Assembly: GCF_024679095.1 (NCBI RefSeq)
Contig: NC_066549.1
Coordinates: 9,783,654-9,847,653 of the forward strand
DNA length: 64,000 nt
Direction: 5' to 3'
Source of the DNA: Eriocheir sinensis
Lineage: Eukaryota > Arthropoda > Malacostraca > Decapoda > Varunidae
The notes beneath the pieces were generated by a model. The model searched no databases and was not told the origin of the DNA. It saw nothing but the letters and a program-made list of their open reading frames with translations. The translations under genes and the position numbers were made by a program. The number at the start of each line of letters is the position of its first letter. Position 1 is the stretch's first letter. Of this stretch, positions 13,419-52,676 are shown one piece after another.

Positions 13419-13504
13419 GTTTAAACTAAACACCCATCAATAAAATCAGTGTTTTTTTGTGTGTATCTTTGTTAGTTTTATCAGGTATTGTGGTTTTAAT
13501 TTTT

Positions 13505-13509
<5 letters not shown>

Positions 13510-13566
<57 letters not shown>
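13510..13566. repeat. (CT)n microsatellite within LINE-B
   Basis: About 28 CT units separating two parts of the LINE-B copy. Confidence 0.95.
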
Positions 13567-13568
<2 letters not shown>

Positions 13569-13569
13569 A

Positions 13570-14610
13570 CCCTGTGGAACTCACATGTTACTGCCCTCCA
13601 CCCTGATATGCTGTCTTTTATTACTCTCCTCATTTATCGGTCTTTTAGGAAGTCTCTTGCCCACTCCAGGAGGCTCCCTTTTAGGCCTCCTATATGCTCT
13701 AATTTCCACAGTAGTCACTTGTGAGGTGTACCTTGTCAAAGGCTTTTTCTAGATCTAGGTATACACAGTCTGCCCAGCCGTCTCTTTCTTGTGTCTCAAA
13801 TCACCCTCGAGTAGAAGCTCAGCAAATTAGTGAAACATGACTTTCCACTCCTGAATCCAAACTGACTGTCACTCAGAGTAGGTACCTACCGCTTTCAGTT
13901 ATTGTGTCCATCTGTCTTTCAATATTCTCTTGCACAGTTTAGCAACCACACTCATAAGTGACACTGGCCTTTAGTTTCCTTATTCCGTCCTTTGAATATT
14001 GGTACCACGTTGGCCCTTTTCTTTTCCACTCCCATGGCACTTTCCCGTCTCTCAATGAACATGCTATTATACTGTGGATCTTGTCTGACAGTTGATTTCT
14101 GCATTCCTTTAGTATCCAGTTAGGTATATAGATCCTGTGGCCTTTCTTACATCTCGGGCTTCTAGTAGCTTGAGCACCTCTTGCACTTCTACTTGTATGT
14201 CCTCCAGCACTGAGTTTCTGTCCACTCCTTCTTGTTCAGGGAAGTCACTCTGTGTTGTGAAAACCGATTGGAATCTCTCATTCATTATTTCAGTCTGCAT
14301 TGCTACATCTTCATAGACCCTTCCCTCCACTTTCAGTTTGTTGATTCCCTCCTTGTTTTTTAGTTTGCCATTGACATACCTATAAAACAGTTTAGGTTCC
14401 TCCTTACACTTGTCTACTATCCCTTTTTCAAAATTTCTTTCTTCCTCTCGGCGGATACTGACATATTCGTTCCTAGTTCTTTTGTACTCTTCTTTTGTTC
14501 TTTTTCTTTCTCCATTTGTTCCAAGCTGCATCCTGTTCCTTTTTTGCCATCTCGCACCTTCTGTTATAACCAGTCCTCTTTCCAGTTCTCTTAACTTTCT
14601 ACTATTGGCA
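13570..14610 (-). mobile_element. LINE-B (same copy): linker and RT N-terminus
   Basis: - strand. 14109-14531 reads KRTKEEYKRTRNEYVSIRRE, KEEPKLFYRYVNGKLKNKEG, MNERFQSVFTTQSDFPEQEG and VQEVLKLLEARDVRKATG, the standard CR1-type linker and start of RT. Below 14100 the RT continues with stops, including VYLDLEKAFDKV near 13740. Separated from the 12205-12945 part by the tandem/hAT block and a (CT)n tract. Confidence 0.8.
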
Positions 14611-14624
14611 CATGTTTATCTACT

Positions 14625-14932
14625 TTACCACGCCTCCGTGGTCTAGTGGTCAGCGTGCCTGGCTTCTACTACGCGGGCCCAGGTTCGAATCCTGGCCTGG
14701 GCAGTCAGCGTGCAGCTCACCCAGCTGTTCATCCTCCCTCTCAGGCTGGTTGATAAATGGGTACCTGGAGAAACCTGGGGGAGGTAAACTGTGGTAACCC
14801 GGATGTCACACTGGCCCTGTGTCCCGGGGTAATGGGCCCCCTCCCACCACAGGCTCAAGGGCCAATGTTATGGAGATGAGCACCGAGGCCATGTGCTGCT
14901 ACAGCGTATGCCCCCGACTTTACTTTACTTTT
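14625..14932 (+). mobile_element. SINE-2 copy 1 (tRNA-headed, TTACTTTAC tail)
   Basis: Head GCCTCCGTGGTCTAGTGGTC with A-box, then B-box AGGTTCGAATCCTGG; the body contains CAGCTCACCCAGCTGTTCAT, GGTAAACTGTGGTAACCCGG and CACAGGCTCAAGGGCC; tail ACTTTACTTTACTTTT. It looks like a tRNA at its 5' end but continues as a 300-bp repeat found three times here, so it is a SINE. Sits inside LINE-B. Confidence 0.8.
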
Positions 14933-14934
14933 AT

Positions 14935-15834
14935 CTACTCACGAGTTGTAAACGTTTAAAAAGATTTCCCACTTCTTCTGTGCGTCATTAGTTTCTTTGA
15001 ATTCTCTCCAATTTGCTTCCTCAAAATATTACTTTAATCCTGAAAAATTTGCTTTTCTGTAATTGTATCTGCCTTGCCTGTAGGACTCTACTCTCGGCTT
15101 AGTTAACAAATGGTAAAAGGGACTGAGAGTTGTGAGGAGGCATAGCATGCCGTGGGAACATAAAGAGAGGAATAGGGAAAAAGTGAAGAGTGAGGTTGTA
15201 TGTGAATGTGTGAAAGGCTTGTAGCAAGGAATAAAACTCAAGTGATGAATGGTGAAGAGGAATGGGAATGGAGAGGGGATGCACTACACACCATTTGGGC
15301 AAACACTCCCCTCTGTCATTTGAAATTCTAACACCACATGTCTCTATGAGACACGGATATTTCAAAGATTTGATTACATCTGGTTCTTTATTTAGTAGCA
15401 GATCTAGCCTTGCTGGGGTGTCCTCCTCTCTGTATCATGTCTCCTCTTTGACCCACTGGGTCATGACATTGTCCATTGCTAAGTTCATTAGTTTCTTGCC
15501 CCAGGAGTCTTTATTTTCCCCTGCGTCCCATTCTTCCCAGTGCACCTATTTAAAATTAAAGTCCCCTACTATTATTATGTTTTCACTTTTGTTGATCACC
15601 ATTTGTAGGTATTTGGCTGTATCCGTCAGCACATCGCGGTGTTCATCTTGCTTCCTTGCCCTTGTCTTTGGGGGGACATATGCCACTGTGATATCTCTCG
15701 TGCTTCTTCCCTTTGTTGTTATTTTCATGGTTATTGCCTCTGCCCTCCCCTCCCCTAGCTCCACATTCTCCACATTAATATTAATCTGTCTCTTCTCCAC
15801 AGTCTATATTTGCCCTCACCCACTCGGACATTGA
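14935..15834 (-). mobile_element. LINE-B (same copy): endonuclease C-terminal half
   Basis: - strand. 15546-15800 reads AEAITMKITTKGRSTRDITV, AYVPPKTRARKQDEHRDVLT and NIIIVGDFNFK (catalytic GDFN), then after a stop VHWEEWDAGENKDSWGKKLM and ARLDLLLNKEPDVIKSLKYP. The SDH-containing end has decayed. A SINE (14625-14930) separates it from the linker part. Confidence 0.8.
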
Positions 15835-16930
15835 TGTCTGTACTTAACTTACAACAAAGAGTAGTGATTGACGGATTTAACTCAGAGTGGGTGCCTGTCA
15901 CTAGTGGCGTCCCTCAGGGCTCGGTCCTTGGCCCAGTGCTCTTCATTATTTACATCAACGACGTGGATGTTGGACTCAATAACCGCATTAGTAAATTTGC
16001 AGACGACACAAAGATTGGCAACTCGGTTCTCACTGACGAAGACAGGCAAAGCCTCCAAGAGGATTTGCACAAAATTTCAGCTTGGTCGGATAGATGGGAG
16101 ATGCCCTTTAACGTAGACAAGTGCCAGGTCCTTCAAGTTGGAACGAGGAATAAGAAGTTCGAATACGAAATGCGCGGCGTTAAACTCAAAAGCGTTCAAT
16201 GCGTCAAAGACTTGGGGGTCAAAATCGCGTCAAACCTCAAATTCTCACAGCAATGCATCGATGCAGCAAATAAAGCGAACAGAATGTTGGGCTTCATTAA
16301 AAGAAACTTTGTATTCAAGAATAAAGATGTAATACTCCCGCTCTACAACAGTTTAGTCAGACCCCACTTGGAATATGCGGTACAGTTTTGGTCTCCCCAC
16401 CATGCAAAGGATATTGCTAAATTAGAAGGTGTTCAGCGTCAGGCAACGAAAATGATCCCTTCCTTGCGCAACAAATCCTACGAAGAAAGGCTTTCTACCC
16501 TTAACATGTTCTCTCTTGAGAAACGTCGCCTCCGAGGAAAACTGATCGAATGTTTTAAAATACTTAATGGTTTCACGAATGTAGACAGATCAACATTGTT
16601 TATGATCGATGACACTTTGCGCACGAGGAACAATGGCGTAAAACTCAGATGTAGACAAGTAAATTCAGACTGCACCAAATTTTTCTTCACCAACGTTGTA
16701 GTGCGAGAATGGAATAAGCTTCCACCGTCAGTGGTCCAGTGTAACACGATTGACTCCTTCAAAAATAAGCTCGACCGTCACTTCCTTCAACTTAATATCA
16801 ACTAGAGTAGAAATGCAACGTTTTGGAGTCTTCTGATTAATGTAAAATCACTTAGGTTTAAGGACAGACCACCAAGTCTGGACCATGGGGTCTGTGTGGT
16901 CTGATTTTCTATGTAAATCTATGTAAATCT
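15835..16930 (+). mobile_element. LINE-A (CR1-like) copy 1, long RT frame
   Basis: Open frame of about 320 codons ending at 16803. It contains SGVPQGSVLGPVLFIIYIND, KFADDTKIG (polymerase DD intact), WEMPFNVDKCQVLQVG, KDLGVKI, RPHLEYAVQFWSPHHAKDI, QRQATKMIPSL and REWNKLPPSVV, the CR1-group pattern. The 5' part (fingers, endonuclease) is missing, so not autonomous. It ends in a short repeat TGTAAATCTA. Inserted in opposite orientation into a LINE-B copy; ACATTGATGTCTG before and ACATGATGTCTG after may be the target duplication. Confidence 0.9.
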
Positions 16931-17092
16931 ACATGCACATGATGTCTGGCTCTTTTTCTCATAGGCAGTCATGTATCTCCAGTCTTTTTAAGATTACACC
17001 GTCTACATTGGCATATGTCACTTTCAAACCTTTGACGCTGTTATTTAGTCCCACCTTTCTCACTTCCTCTCTCCTTAGATACCACTTCTTTG
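16931..17092 (-). mobile_element. LINE-B (same copy): endonuclease N-terminus
   Basis: - strand. LKVTYANVDGVILKRLEIHD followed by a stop and then EKEPDIMC matches the beginning of an APE endonuclease (…YTNAD…KPDII). Cut off from the rest by the LINE-A insertion at 15835-16930 and bounded on the outer side by (TG)n/(TA)n. Confidence 0.7.
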
Positions 17093-17114
17093 TGTGTATG
17101 TGTGTGTGTGTGTG

Positions 17115-17205
<91 letters not shown>
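17092..17205. repeat. (TG)n then (TA)n just upstream of PAK exon 1
   Basis: About 14 TG units, then about 42 TA units ending 41 nt before the exon 1 acceptor. Confidence 0.97.
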
Positions 17206-17207
<2 letters not shown>

Positions 17208-17246
17208 AATAATCACATTTGTTAATTCATTAAAATTGCTTTGCAG

Positions 17247-45649
<28,403 letters not shown>

Positions 45650-45820
45650 TGAAGTGGATTTCATTGATTTGTCATACTTTTATGTATGAGAAAAGTGACT
45701 TTCAATGTGTAAAATACCTGACCAGGCTATATTACTTAAAGAAAAGTATTTAATTCAATGTATGCTTATATTGAAATTTTTTGTCATGTCATACAACAGC
45801 CATATCCTCTTCAATCCAGT

Positions 45821-45935
45821 GATGTATTTATTATACTGTAATTAGTTTATTATAGAAGAAAACAGGCTTGTAGCTGTTTTCTGTGGTTTGTGATCTTCAG
45901 AAAATTGTTGTGAATAACTATCAACTATCATCAGT
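45821..45935 (+). repeat. dispersed repeat, copy in PAK 3' UTR region
   Basis: AAGAAAACAGGCTTGTAGCT, GTTTTCTGTGGTTTGTGATC and TTCAGAAAATTGTTGTGAAT, partner of the intronic copy. It follows the PAK stop by about 170 nt. Confidence 0.6.
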
Positions 45936-46064
45936 GATGTCATGTAACCTGATGTGGGTTTTTTTTAGGAAGCAACTCGCAGACATGGCATCATTGCTTG
46001 GGTAGTTTTTCCCGCTATCATTGGCCTATACTTAAGTTGTAAAGTGCCAGCTTATACTGATAAA

Positions 46065-46070
46065 AATAAA
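46065..46070 (+). terminator. candidate poly(A) signal of PAK
   Basis: AATAAA lies 416 nt after the PAK stop codon, in AT-rich sequence that looks like a 3' UTR. A piggyBac-like MITE begins 45 bp downstream. Only the hexamer supports this, so other sites are possible. Confidence 0.35.
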
Positions 46071-46114
46071 TTCAATGACATCCTTACTATACAATGTGTG
46101 TCTCATACTATTAA

Positions 46115-46473
46115 CCCACTGAACCCTGGGCTATAAGTGCACATTGCTACACCCCAATCCTGGGCATTTTCACTTTTTTTCTTCTAAAATGGTCAGAATG
46201 ACTACATTTAGATACCATCAGTGCTGATCTTGAGAAGCAGCAGAGAGTGAGAGACAGTAGGCTATGTTAATGAAAACGGAATTTGCTCCACAATTTGAGA
46301 ATAGGCCAATGAGCAGAGCAAAGACCATCACCACAGCAATGATGCTAACATTCTCTCTTTCAAATGAGTAGAACAGATAGATACATAATTAGAGAGAGAG
46401 AGAGAGAGAGAAGCAGGCAGGGGGAGGGGGGCCTCAAGGTTATCTCCATTATTGCACAGCCCAGGGAAAGGGG
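46115..46473. mobile_element. piggyBac-like MITE downstream of PAK
   Basis: TTAA-CCCACTGAACCCTGGGCTA left and ACAGCCCAGGGAAAGGGG-TTAG right; the right TTAA has one change. About 359 bp, with a (GA)n stretch inside. It sits 465 bp after the PAK stop, so it may be transcribed in the 3' UTR if a later poly(A) site is used. Confidence 0.65.
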
Positions 46474-46865
46474 TTAGCTACTGTTCAGCCTGATAAAGCT
46501 TGCATTACTCTTTTCAAAATTAAATAAAAATATTAACTTGAACATCGTAAATATGCTGAAATACCAAATTTGTACTTAAATAATATGTTATCATGGCTGT
46601 ATTAATATTAGGTCTGAAAAAATATGTACTGTTTGTTATGTAATATGTAATGAAAGTGTTGAACTAATAGAATTTAGCCTAAGTGAGAAATCATATATAT
46701 ATGTACGTACAATGGATAAAAAATTGTCCTATAGTCAAGTAACCATCGTTTTAAGCCTACATCGAGAATAAATTTTGTAAACCATTAATATTTCACACAA
46801 ACATATTATGCTAGGCAGAGCCTCAAATTTTTAAAAAATACAGCATACTGAACTGGCTGCTTGGT

Positions 46866-46951
46866 GACACTGGTGAGTAACTGACCTCTACAAGAAAAAT
46901 TACACAGTGACACTGGTGAGTAACCGACCTCTACAAGAAAAATTACACATT
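46866..46951 (+). repeat. 43-bp tandem duplication
   Basis: GACACTGGTGAGTAACTGAC through AAAATTACACAGT is repeated from 46909 with one change (ACTGAC to ACCGAC). Recent local duplication in non-coding DNA. Confidence 0.85.
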
Positions 46952-46999
46952 TCAGTTTTATTGCCGACATTTTTTCAGATTTGAATTGTACATAATTTT

Positions 47000-48590
47000 T
47001 ATTGTATGAAAATAGTATACATAAAATTGTACAAAGTGGCTATTTACCAAGCATTGCACAGTCTTAATCTTGCCATCACTAGTTTACGCTGAGAGATTAC
47101 TATTTTATAGATTTTACCATGCTGTTCGATAAATAACAGAACGACATGGACTTATTTGCCAAGTTGCTTGATAAATAACTGCACCAACCTTACTCACTGA
47201 GAACTACTCCAGTTTTTCCTAAATCCATATATTTTACCCAAGATTTCCCACAAATTTATGCATTTTTTACTTTTTTCCATAACTGAGTTTCATTTTCATT
47301 ATTTTAAGTTTGTTTCCTCTCAGGTGGAAAATATCAAATTCTTGTTATTGAATCCCGAGTTCAAAGAGTTGGAAATGGAGATGCATTACCCTAAAATACC
47401 CAAAAGTTTCCCTAATAACTGTCCACTCCAATTACCCTACTTTAAGGCGTAATTTACCCAAAATTGGAAGCCCTGCAATTACTGCGCCATGTGGCTCAAC
47501 TGGTGCTGTGTCTGCCCACAACAGACAAGAACAAAACTGTATGAATTTTTTAGTGGACTTAAGTTAGCGGAGGAGGAACTACATTCAGCAGAAGCTACTT
47601 GGTCCGCTACCTGTTTCCAAAGTTAGCGAAAAAGCTAATCGGCTAACGAAAAATTTAGCTTCGCTAATTAGCGGTTAGCGGAACCGTGCCCACCACTGTT
47701 GGAAAGTAGCCTCAGAGCTGTAGATAGGGAGAGGCCAGCCACATACTCCCCAGACACCACCCCTCCTCCCTGCAGCTCATGCCCACTGCCCCTTACCCAA
47801 CAACTCAACCTGGACACGAGCTAACCACAAGTAGATAAAAATGGCAGTATTGAATTACCATTGGCTTGTATTCTGGCTGGAGCACTGGGGAAAAAGGCAG
47901 CAAGCATAAGCACCACAAGCATGATAGTGCCTAGGGAACAAGTGGCCAAACTCTCTCTATCTACTTGAAGCTCTGAATGGCCACACCTTAATTCATACAA
48001 TGACATAACCAGAATGATTTATGTGGATGTTATGAGGGTGCAAATATGAGGTTTCAGGTTATAAGCATGTATAAGATAAATTCCATATTTCTTTGTCCTG
48101 AACATCCACAGGGGTCTTGGAACAATATATGTGCAGATAAAGCGGGCCAAATGAATTATTATTAGATAAGTCATCTGTTACAACTGCTAATACTTCAAAG
48201 GATACCAATAGCTGCAGTATTTATAGGATATTAATATCTGTTCCATCAATGATTACAAAACCTCATATCTGTATGAAACAAATCCTTGTTGAATACAAAT
48301 AATTCAATTTTTGTAAAAAAAGGCAAGTTTTTTTTAGTCTGATATGGAAAAAATATACTCTTATCAATTACTTTGTTTTCCATTACTATTACACCTCTAC
48401 CTCCAACACCCTGTTCTCATAACTTCCCTCAAGGGGGCAGCCACAGCAGAAGTTTCTCCAATTTACCTGTTCCAGCACTTAATCTCAGCACACTCAATCC
48501 TTCGCCAACCAACTTTGTATTTCCAATACTCATTCACACTATTGAGAGTCTTGATCCATTTCACTCGTGGTCATCCGGGGACACAACCTC
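47000..48590. other. no gene recognised apart from a hAT end
   Basis: AT-rich; only the hAT-like terminus at 47560-47697 is identifiable. The - strand frame 48006-47821 lacks splice or family support. Confidence 0.4.
47560..47697. mobile_element. one end of a hAT-like element
   Basis: CCGTGCCCACCACTG at 47683-47697 is a hAT-type terminus, preceded by repeated GCTAA/TTAGCG words (TTCGCTAATTAGCGGTTAGC) typical of subterminal sequence. No matching left terminus was found nearby, so only one end is called. Confidence 0.45.
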
Positions 48591-48595
48591 CTTAA

Positions 48596-49363
48596 CCCTT
48601 TCATTGCTAAGCGCTCGCAACGAGACTATCCCCTCAGGCGCGCTCGGGCACCCCAGCGGGGGAAGGGGATCTCTTTTAACCGCTGTATCTCAAAAACTAT
48701 TCATCACAGCTACAAAACAAAAACACCATTGGAAAGAGGAGGCCAAGATCTATGAGATTCGGTTATGTAAGCCTCTCCTGCGAATGTACAGGCACTTTCA
48801 GGGTGTTTTTTTTGCTGTGAGTGCGACTGGCGCTCGCAGCGAGCTTTAAGCACCACCAGCAAGTGACGCTAGTGCTCGCTCTTTTAACCTCTGTATCTCA
48901 AAAACTATTCATCACAGCTAAAAAAACAAAAATAACATTGGAAAGAGGAGGCCAAGATCTTACAATTAGGTAATGTAAGCCTCTCCTGCGAAAGTACAGG
49001 CACATTCAGGGGGTGTTGCCTGTGAAGACGTACATTTATACGTGCGCGACGGTCAGCCGTAAGGCAACTACTGTAGATCTCTTGATGATGGGGTGCTAGC
49101 AGGGCAGTATTGCCAACTGCAGAATTTACAACTATTTGGTCAAAATATCAGTCATGTGATAGGTGAAGCTATGCAAAAATGTCTCTATATTGGACAACAA
49201 CATCCACCAGTTGCTCGTCCGTAGATTTTCCGCGCTGGGCTGACATGATTTTCCACCAAATTTAGTGGAGAACCCACTCAATTGGCAATGCTGTGTTGTG
49301 AGAAATATTGTTGGAACACTCTCATACTCATAGCCACAAATTTGGCCCGTCGCTGCTACCGGG
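48596..49363. mobile_element. piggyBac-like MITE with internal duplication
   Basis: TTAA (48592-48595) CCCTTTCATTGCTAAGCG left, GCTGCTACCGGG TTAA (49364-49367) right. Same family as 41185-41792. A segment of about 200 bp beginning CTCTTTTAAC and ending near the CGCTCG words is present twice in tandem (about 48671-48870 and 48877-49025). Confidence 0.72.
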
Positions 49364-49374
49364 TTAATACTTGA

Positions 49375-49835
49375 CCTGATATTTCATCTGGACCCATTGC
49401 CTTCTTACCATCTAGTGATTTTAATAGCCCCATTATGTCCTCTCTATCCACTTTTATGTTATCCATTCTCCTGACACTTCTCTCTCCATTCCTCCTTTCA
49501 AATTCTGTCTCCTATGTAAATACTTTTTTAAAGTTTTCATTTGCGAATAAATGTATCGAGGATTATTATCGAGGCTAACATCATAATTGTTAATAACCCT
49601 GTGGACCGCTACGCTGACAGTGGTGCGGAGCGCTGCGCTGGCAGTGAAGCGGAGCCTGAAACTTCAGCAACGGCAAACGGAAAACAGTTAATATTTCACA
49701 GATTTCCTTTGCATCCTCATAGACTTGGTCACCCACTTTGATTGCATTAACAGTGTGTGTGTGTGTGTATTTACCTAGTTGTGAAATACAGGAAAAGAGC
49801 CGTACTAGGCTAGTGCTGTCCCGTCTCCATAATGC
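49375..49835 (-). mobile_element. CR1-like LINE fragment, - strand
   Basis: Near 49380-49510 the - strand reads RRMDNIKVDREDIMGLLKSL followed by DGKKAMGPDEISGQV, the start of a CR1-type RT. The flank at 49760-49830 holds TATTTACCTAGTTGTGAAAT, the reverse of the family's 3' tail, next to two short (TG)n tracts. The pieces may come from two insertions. Confidence 0.55.
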
Positions 49836-50253
49836 TTACTGTGTGTGTGTGTGTGTGTGTGTGTAAAAATTAAGGGATATAAAAAAATAACAGAAAATTA
49901 AATAAAGAAAGACTGAAAAGGAAAAAGGAAAGAAAGAAGTAGATGAAATGTAAGAAAATTTGATACAGTATAAGTGAAAGGAAGAGAAGGGAGACAGACA
50001 ATGAGAGAAAGGGGAGAGAGTAATGATCTTTACTCTCCCCTGGGATATGCAGGTGTGTGGGAAGGGAAGAATGGGATGGGGAGGGGTCATAGTGGTAGAC
50101 TCTGAGTGGACTTAAGGGGAAACGCTGAGGAAGTGGGATATCTGCCTCCTGCTCAGCCCTATGTGTAAAAGTGTCACTGGCCACGACTCTCATCCCCTTT
50201 CTCTCATTCAAGTCATGGTCTTGTATTTCTTGGGAGGCAATTGGGACTACAGA

Positions 50254-50465
50254 TTAATCACTGGCACAGGGAACTAAGCTACTATGCCTACCGTGTGGTT
50301 CAGCAGGAGGTATTGGTGTAGGAGGGACAGGGTAAACCTTTGCAGAGTTCCCAGGAGCAACCATCTCGAAGTCATGATGAGTCCACGATGAGAAATGGAT
50401 TATCTTCAACTTGTATCTCAAGCTCTCAACTAGAAACTCTTCCACTGACTGCAGTCCATTAGATT
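50254..50465 (-). CDS. terminal exon of an unidentified gene
   Basis: On the - strand ATATTTTCAG (acceptor ending at 50466) is followed by an open frame of 69 complete codons to a stop at 50256-50254; two bases at the start complete a split codon. The peptide begins SNGLQSVEEFLVESLRYKLK and contains FSSWTHHDFEMVAPGNSAKV and a proline-rich YPVPPTPIPPAEP. Composition is protein-like, without LINE or transposon hallmarks. I do not recognise the family. A possible start exon lies at 56545-56568; the phases (0 out, 1 in) require at least one exon between, not found with confidence. It could also be an old retroposed fragment. Confidence 0.45.
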
Positions 50466-50574
50466 CTGAAAATATTTTTAAAGAAAAACTTCAATGTTTC
50501 CAATATTTTCACATATAATTAAGTTTTTACCTCCTCTCTCTCTTCCTATCTTAATCAAAGTGCCTAGCAGGTAA

Positions 50575-50855
50575 GGTAAGGTAAAGTTCAGGGTATACAT
50601 TATAGTTGCGTGTGTGGCCACAGTGTTCATCTCCGTCGCATTAGCCTTTGAGCATATGGTGGAAGAGACCCCATTACCTCAGGACACAGGGCAGATGTGA
50701 CATCCAAGTTACCACAGTCTTACTTCCCCAGGTTTCCCCAGGCACCATTACTGACCAATCCAAATGGGAAGATGAACAGCTGGGTGAGCTGCATGCCAAC
50801 TACCTGAACTGGGAGTCGAACCCGGGCCATGCATGCCACTGCACCACAAAGGAAT
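50575..50855 (-). mobile_element. SINE-2 copy 3, - strand
   Basis: Reverse of copies 1 and 2: GTAAGGTAAGGTAAAG tail at the low end, then ATTACCTCAGGACACAGGGC, TTACCACAGTCTTACTTCCC and a B-box GAGTCGAACCCGGG (reversed) near 50815. It lies in what may be an intron of the - strand gene ending at 50254. Confidence 0.75.
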
Positions 50856-50917
50856 AAGTTCAAGTTTAAATTGTGCTCAAGATTAATCCAATAATTTCAA
50901 TAAAAATTAAAAATTAC

Positions 50918-51534
50918 CAGAGCTGGGCGCGTTACTGGATATCGGGTAGTCCGGTACCGCTCCTCCGCACCTCGAAACACATATAGTCCGTACCTGTACT
51001 TCCGCGCCTAAATTTTTTTCACTCGTTCCGGTACCGCACCTCTGCACCTCAAAACTATTAAATCGCGCCTGAAAAATCTAGTCCGTACCTTAAAAAAAAG
51101 AAATACAAGGCAATACTGCAGCAGCATTATTATTATCATTATTATTATTATTATTATTACCATTATTTTTGTTATCATTATTGTCATTTTAACGCATAGA
51201 ATCTCCACCACCTGAAGTAAAGTAACTACTTTTACACTCATCATAATTATCATACCTCAGTACACATGCAACACAGAAAATTCCGGTTAATATCATGCAA
51301 AAGAGGAACGACCGGAAGTATTACTGCAGAGCGCGGACTGTTTGTCGTTTTCATTTTTTTTATCCTTGAAAACCTCAGGTGCGGAGGTACGGACTTAAAA
51401 TACTGCCGTTCCGCACCTGTTACTTCCGCACTTTTGAAAAACTTTCCACACTTCGGACCTCCGCACCTCGTTTAAAGGTCCGCAGGTCCGGAGGAGCGGA
51501 GGTGCGGACAGAGGTACGGAAGTGCCCAGCTCTG
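50918..51534. mobile_element. hAT non-autonomous element, 8-bp duplication
   Basis: Termini CAGAGCTGGGC and GCCCAGCTCTG, flanked by AAAATTAC on both sides (50910-50917, 51535-51542). Subterminal GGTACCGC-CTCCGCACCTC / GAGGTGCGGA words recur many times on both arms. 617 bp, no transposase. Confidence 0.88.
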
Positions 51535-52079
51535 AAAATTACATTCTATTCAAGGTGGGTTTTCACCACAGAACTTGTGTATTACCACTATACCTGAACT
51601 TGAAGGATAGTAACCTATCACCACTTGAAATGTAACCAATCACTCTAAAAGGATAGTATAATATTGCCATTAAAATAGTAACCCAGCTCTGCTGAAACTG
51701 TAACCTATCACCACAGAAGGATAGTATCCTAGTTTTGCTAAATGCTATCACTAAATTATTAATCTGGCACTGCTTATTTAGTTATTCAAATCTCATTAAC
51801 AAGTAATATCCAATGAAGAGCTATCAGTGATGATTAGAACATTAACATCAATTCAAAAATTAATGTAAACCATCAAAATGAGTTGAGTGTATTTCTGGAG
51901 TAATACCAGCAGGTTTTCTCCAAAATAGCTGTGCTTTTTCTCCTGCTCCAAAAGTCTGACTCACAATTCATAAACAATGCAGTTTCTGATGAAAAAAATA
52001 TCATTGTAACTCATAATATATCCAAATTAACATTAGGATTAAGAGTCTTGCTGACAAGAACATATGTCCTACCCTAACC

Positions 52080-52620
52080 AGATGCAACCACTTTTTTTTA
52101 AGTAATGGATGCAACTTTTGAGGGGAAAAAAATAGGAAATATAAAAAAAAGTCCACTAAGCACTGCTTCTGCAAAAAGAAGATAGTTTGTGACCAAAAGA
52201 GATGGACAATTTTAGTTGATGAGGTGGCTTGATATGTCCCTCTTGAAGAGTTCAGTCATAGACAGGTGGAAATGCTGGGAGAGGAAAGGAAGCCTATTCC
52301 GGAGTTTGACAGAGAAAGGATTGAGAAAGTGATTACAATATGCTTGTTAACTCTTGCATTGGAGATTTAGATAGCAGAGGGATGAGACAAAGAAGAAAGA
52401 CATGTGTTGCGGAGCTGTCAGAGGGGTGGAGACATGCAGTTGGCAAGATCAGAAGAGCAGTCAGCATGATTATTATTATTATTATTACAAGAGAAAGCAG
52501 GTAGAGAGGGAGGAGTGTAGACACTACAAGCTGCCTCTTCAGCAGCCCCAAAACACCTGAAATGCAGAGAGAAATAAAATAAAAGTGAAAGCGAAGAGAG
52601 GAGAAAGAGGACGAGAATAT
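52080..52620 (-). mobile_element. LINE-J copy 5: old, diverged 3' fragment
   Basis: T-rich at 52090, then AAGTAATGGATGCAAC..., AAAAAGTCC-ACTAAGCACTGC and AGGTGGCTTGATATG-TCCCTCTTGAA, clearly the 3' UTR and C-terminal region seen in the other copies but at visibly lower identity. Coding is decayed (SSDLANCMSPPL recognisable near 52440). Confidence 0.65.
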
Positions 52621-52676
52621 GGTTTATAGAAATCAAAGGACATAAACAAAATATACAATATAGAAATATGCAAATA

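Noticed and set aside
14633..14705. tRNA-like sequence with A- and B-boxes (similar ones near 1590, 7360, 21780, 37660, 62560)
   Set aside because: Each continues into a several-hundred-bp repeat with A-rich or TTACTTTAC tails, so they are SINE heads rather than tRNA genes. No clean cloverleaf was seen elsewhere.
47821..48006. - strand frame MSLYELRCGHSELQVDRESL
   Set aside because: A single isolated 61-codon frame without splice support or a recognised family; possibly repeat-derived.
51890..51965. - strand exon-like stretch (acceptor TTTTTTCATCAG, about 25 codons, LFMNCESDFW...)
   Set aside because: The phase does not fit the start or terminal exon candidates and no family is recognised; kept only as a remark.
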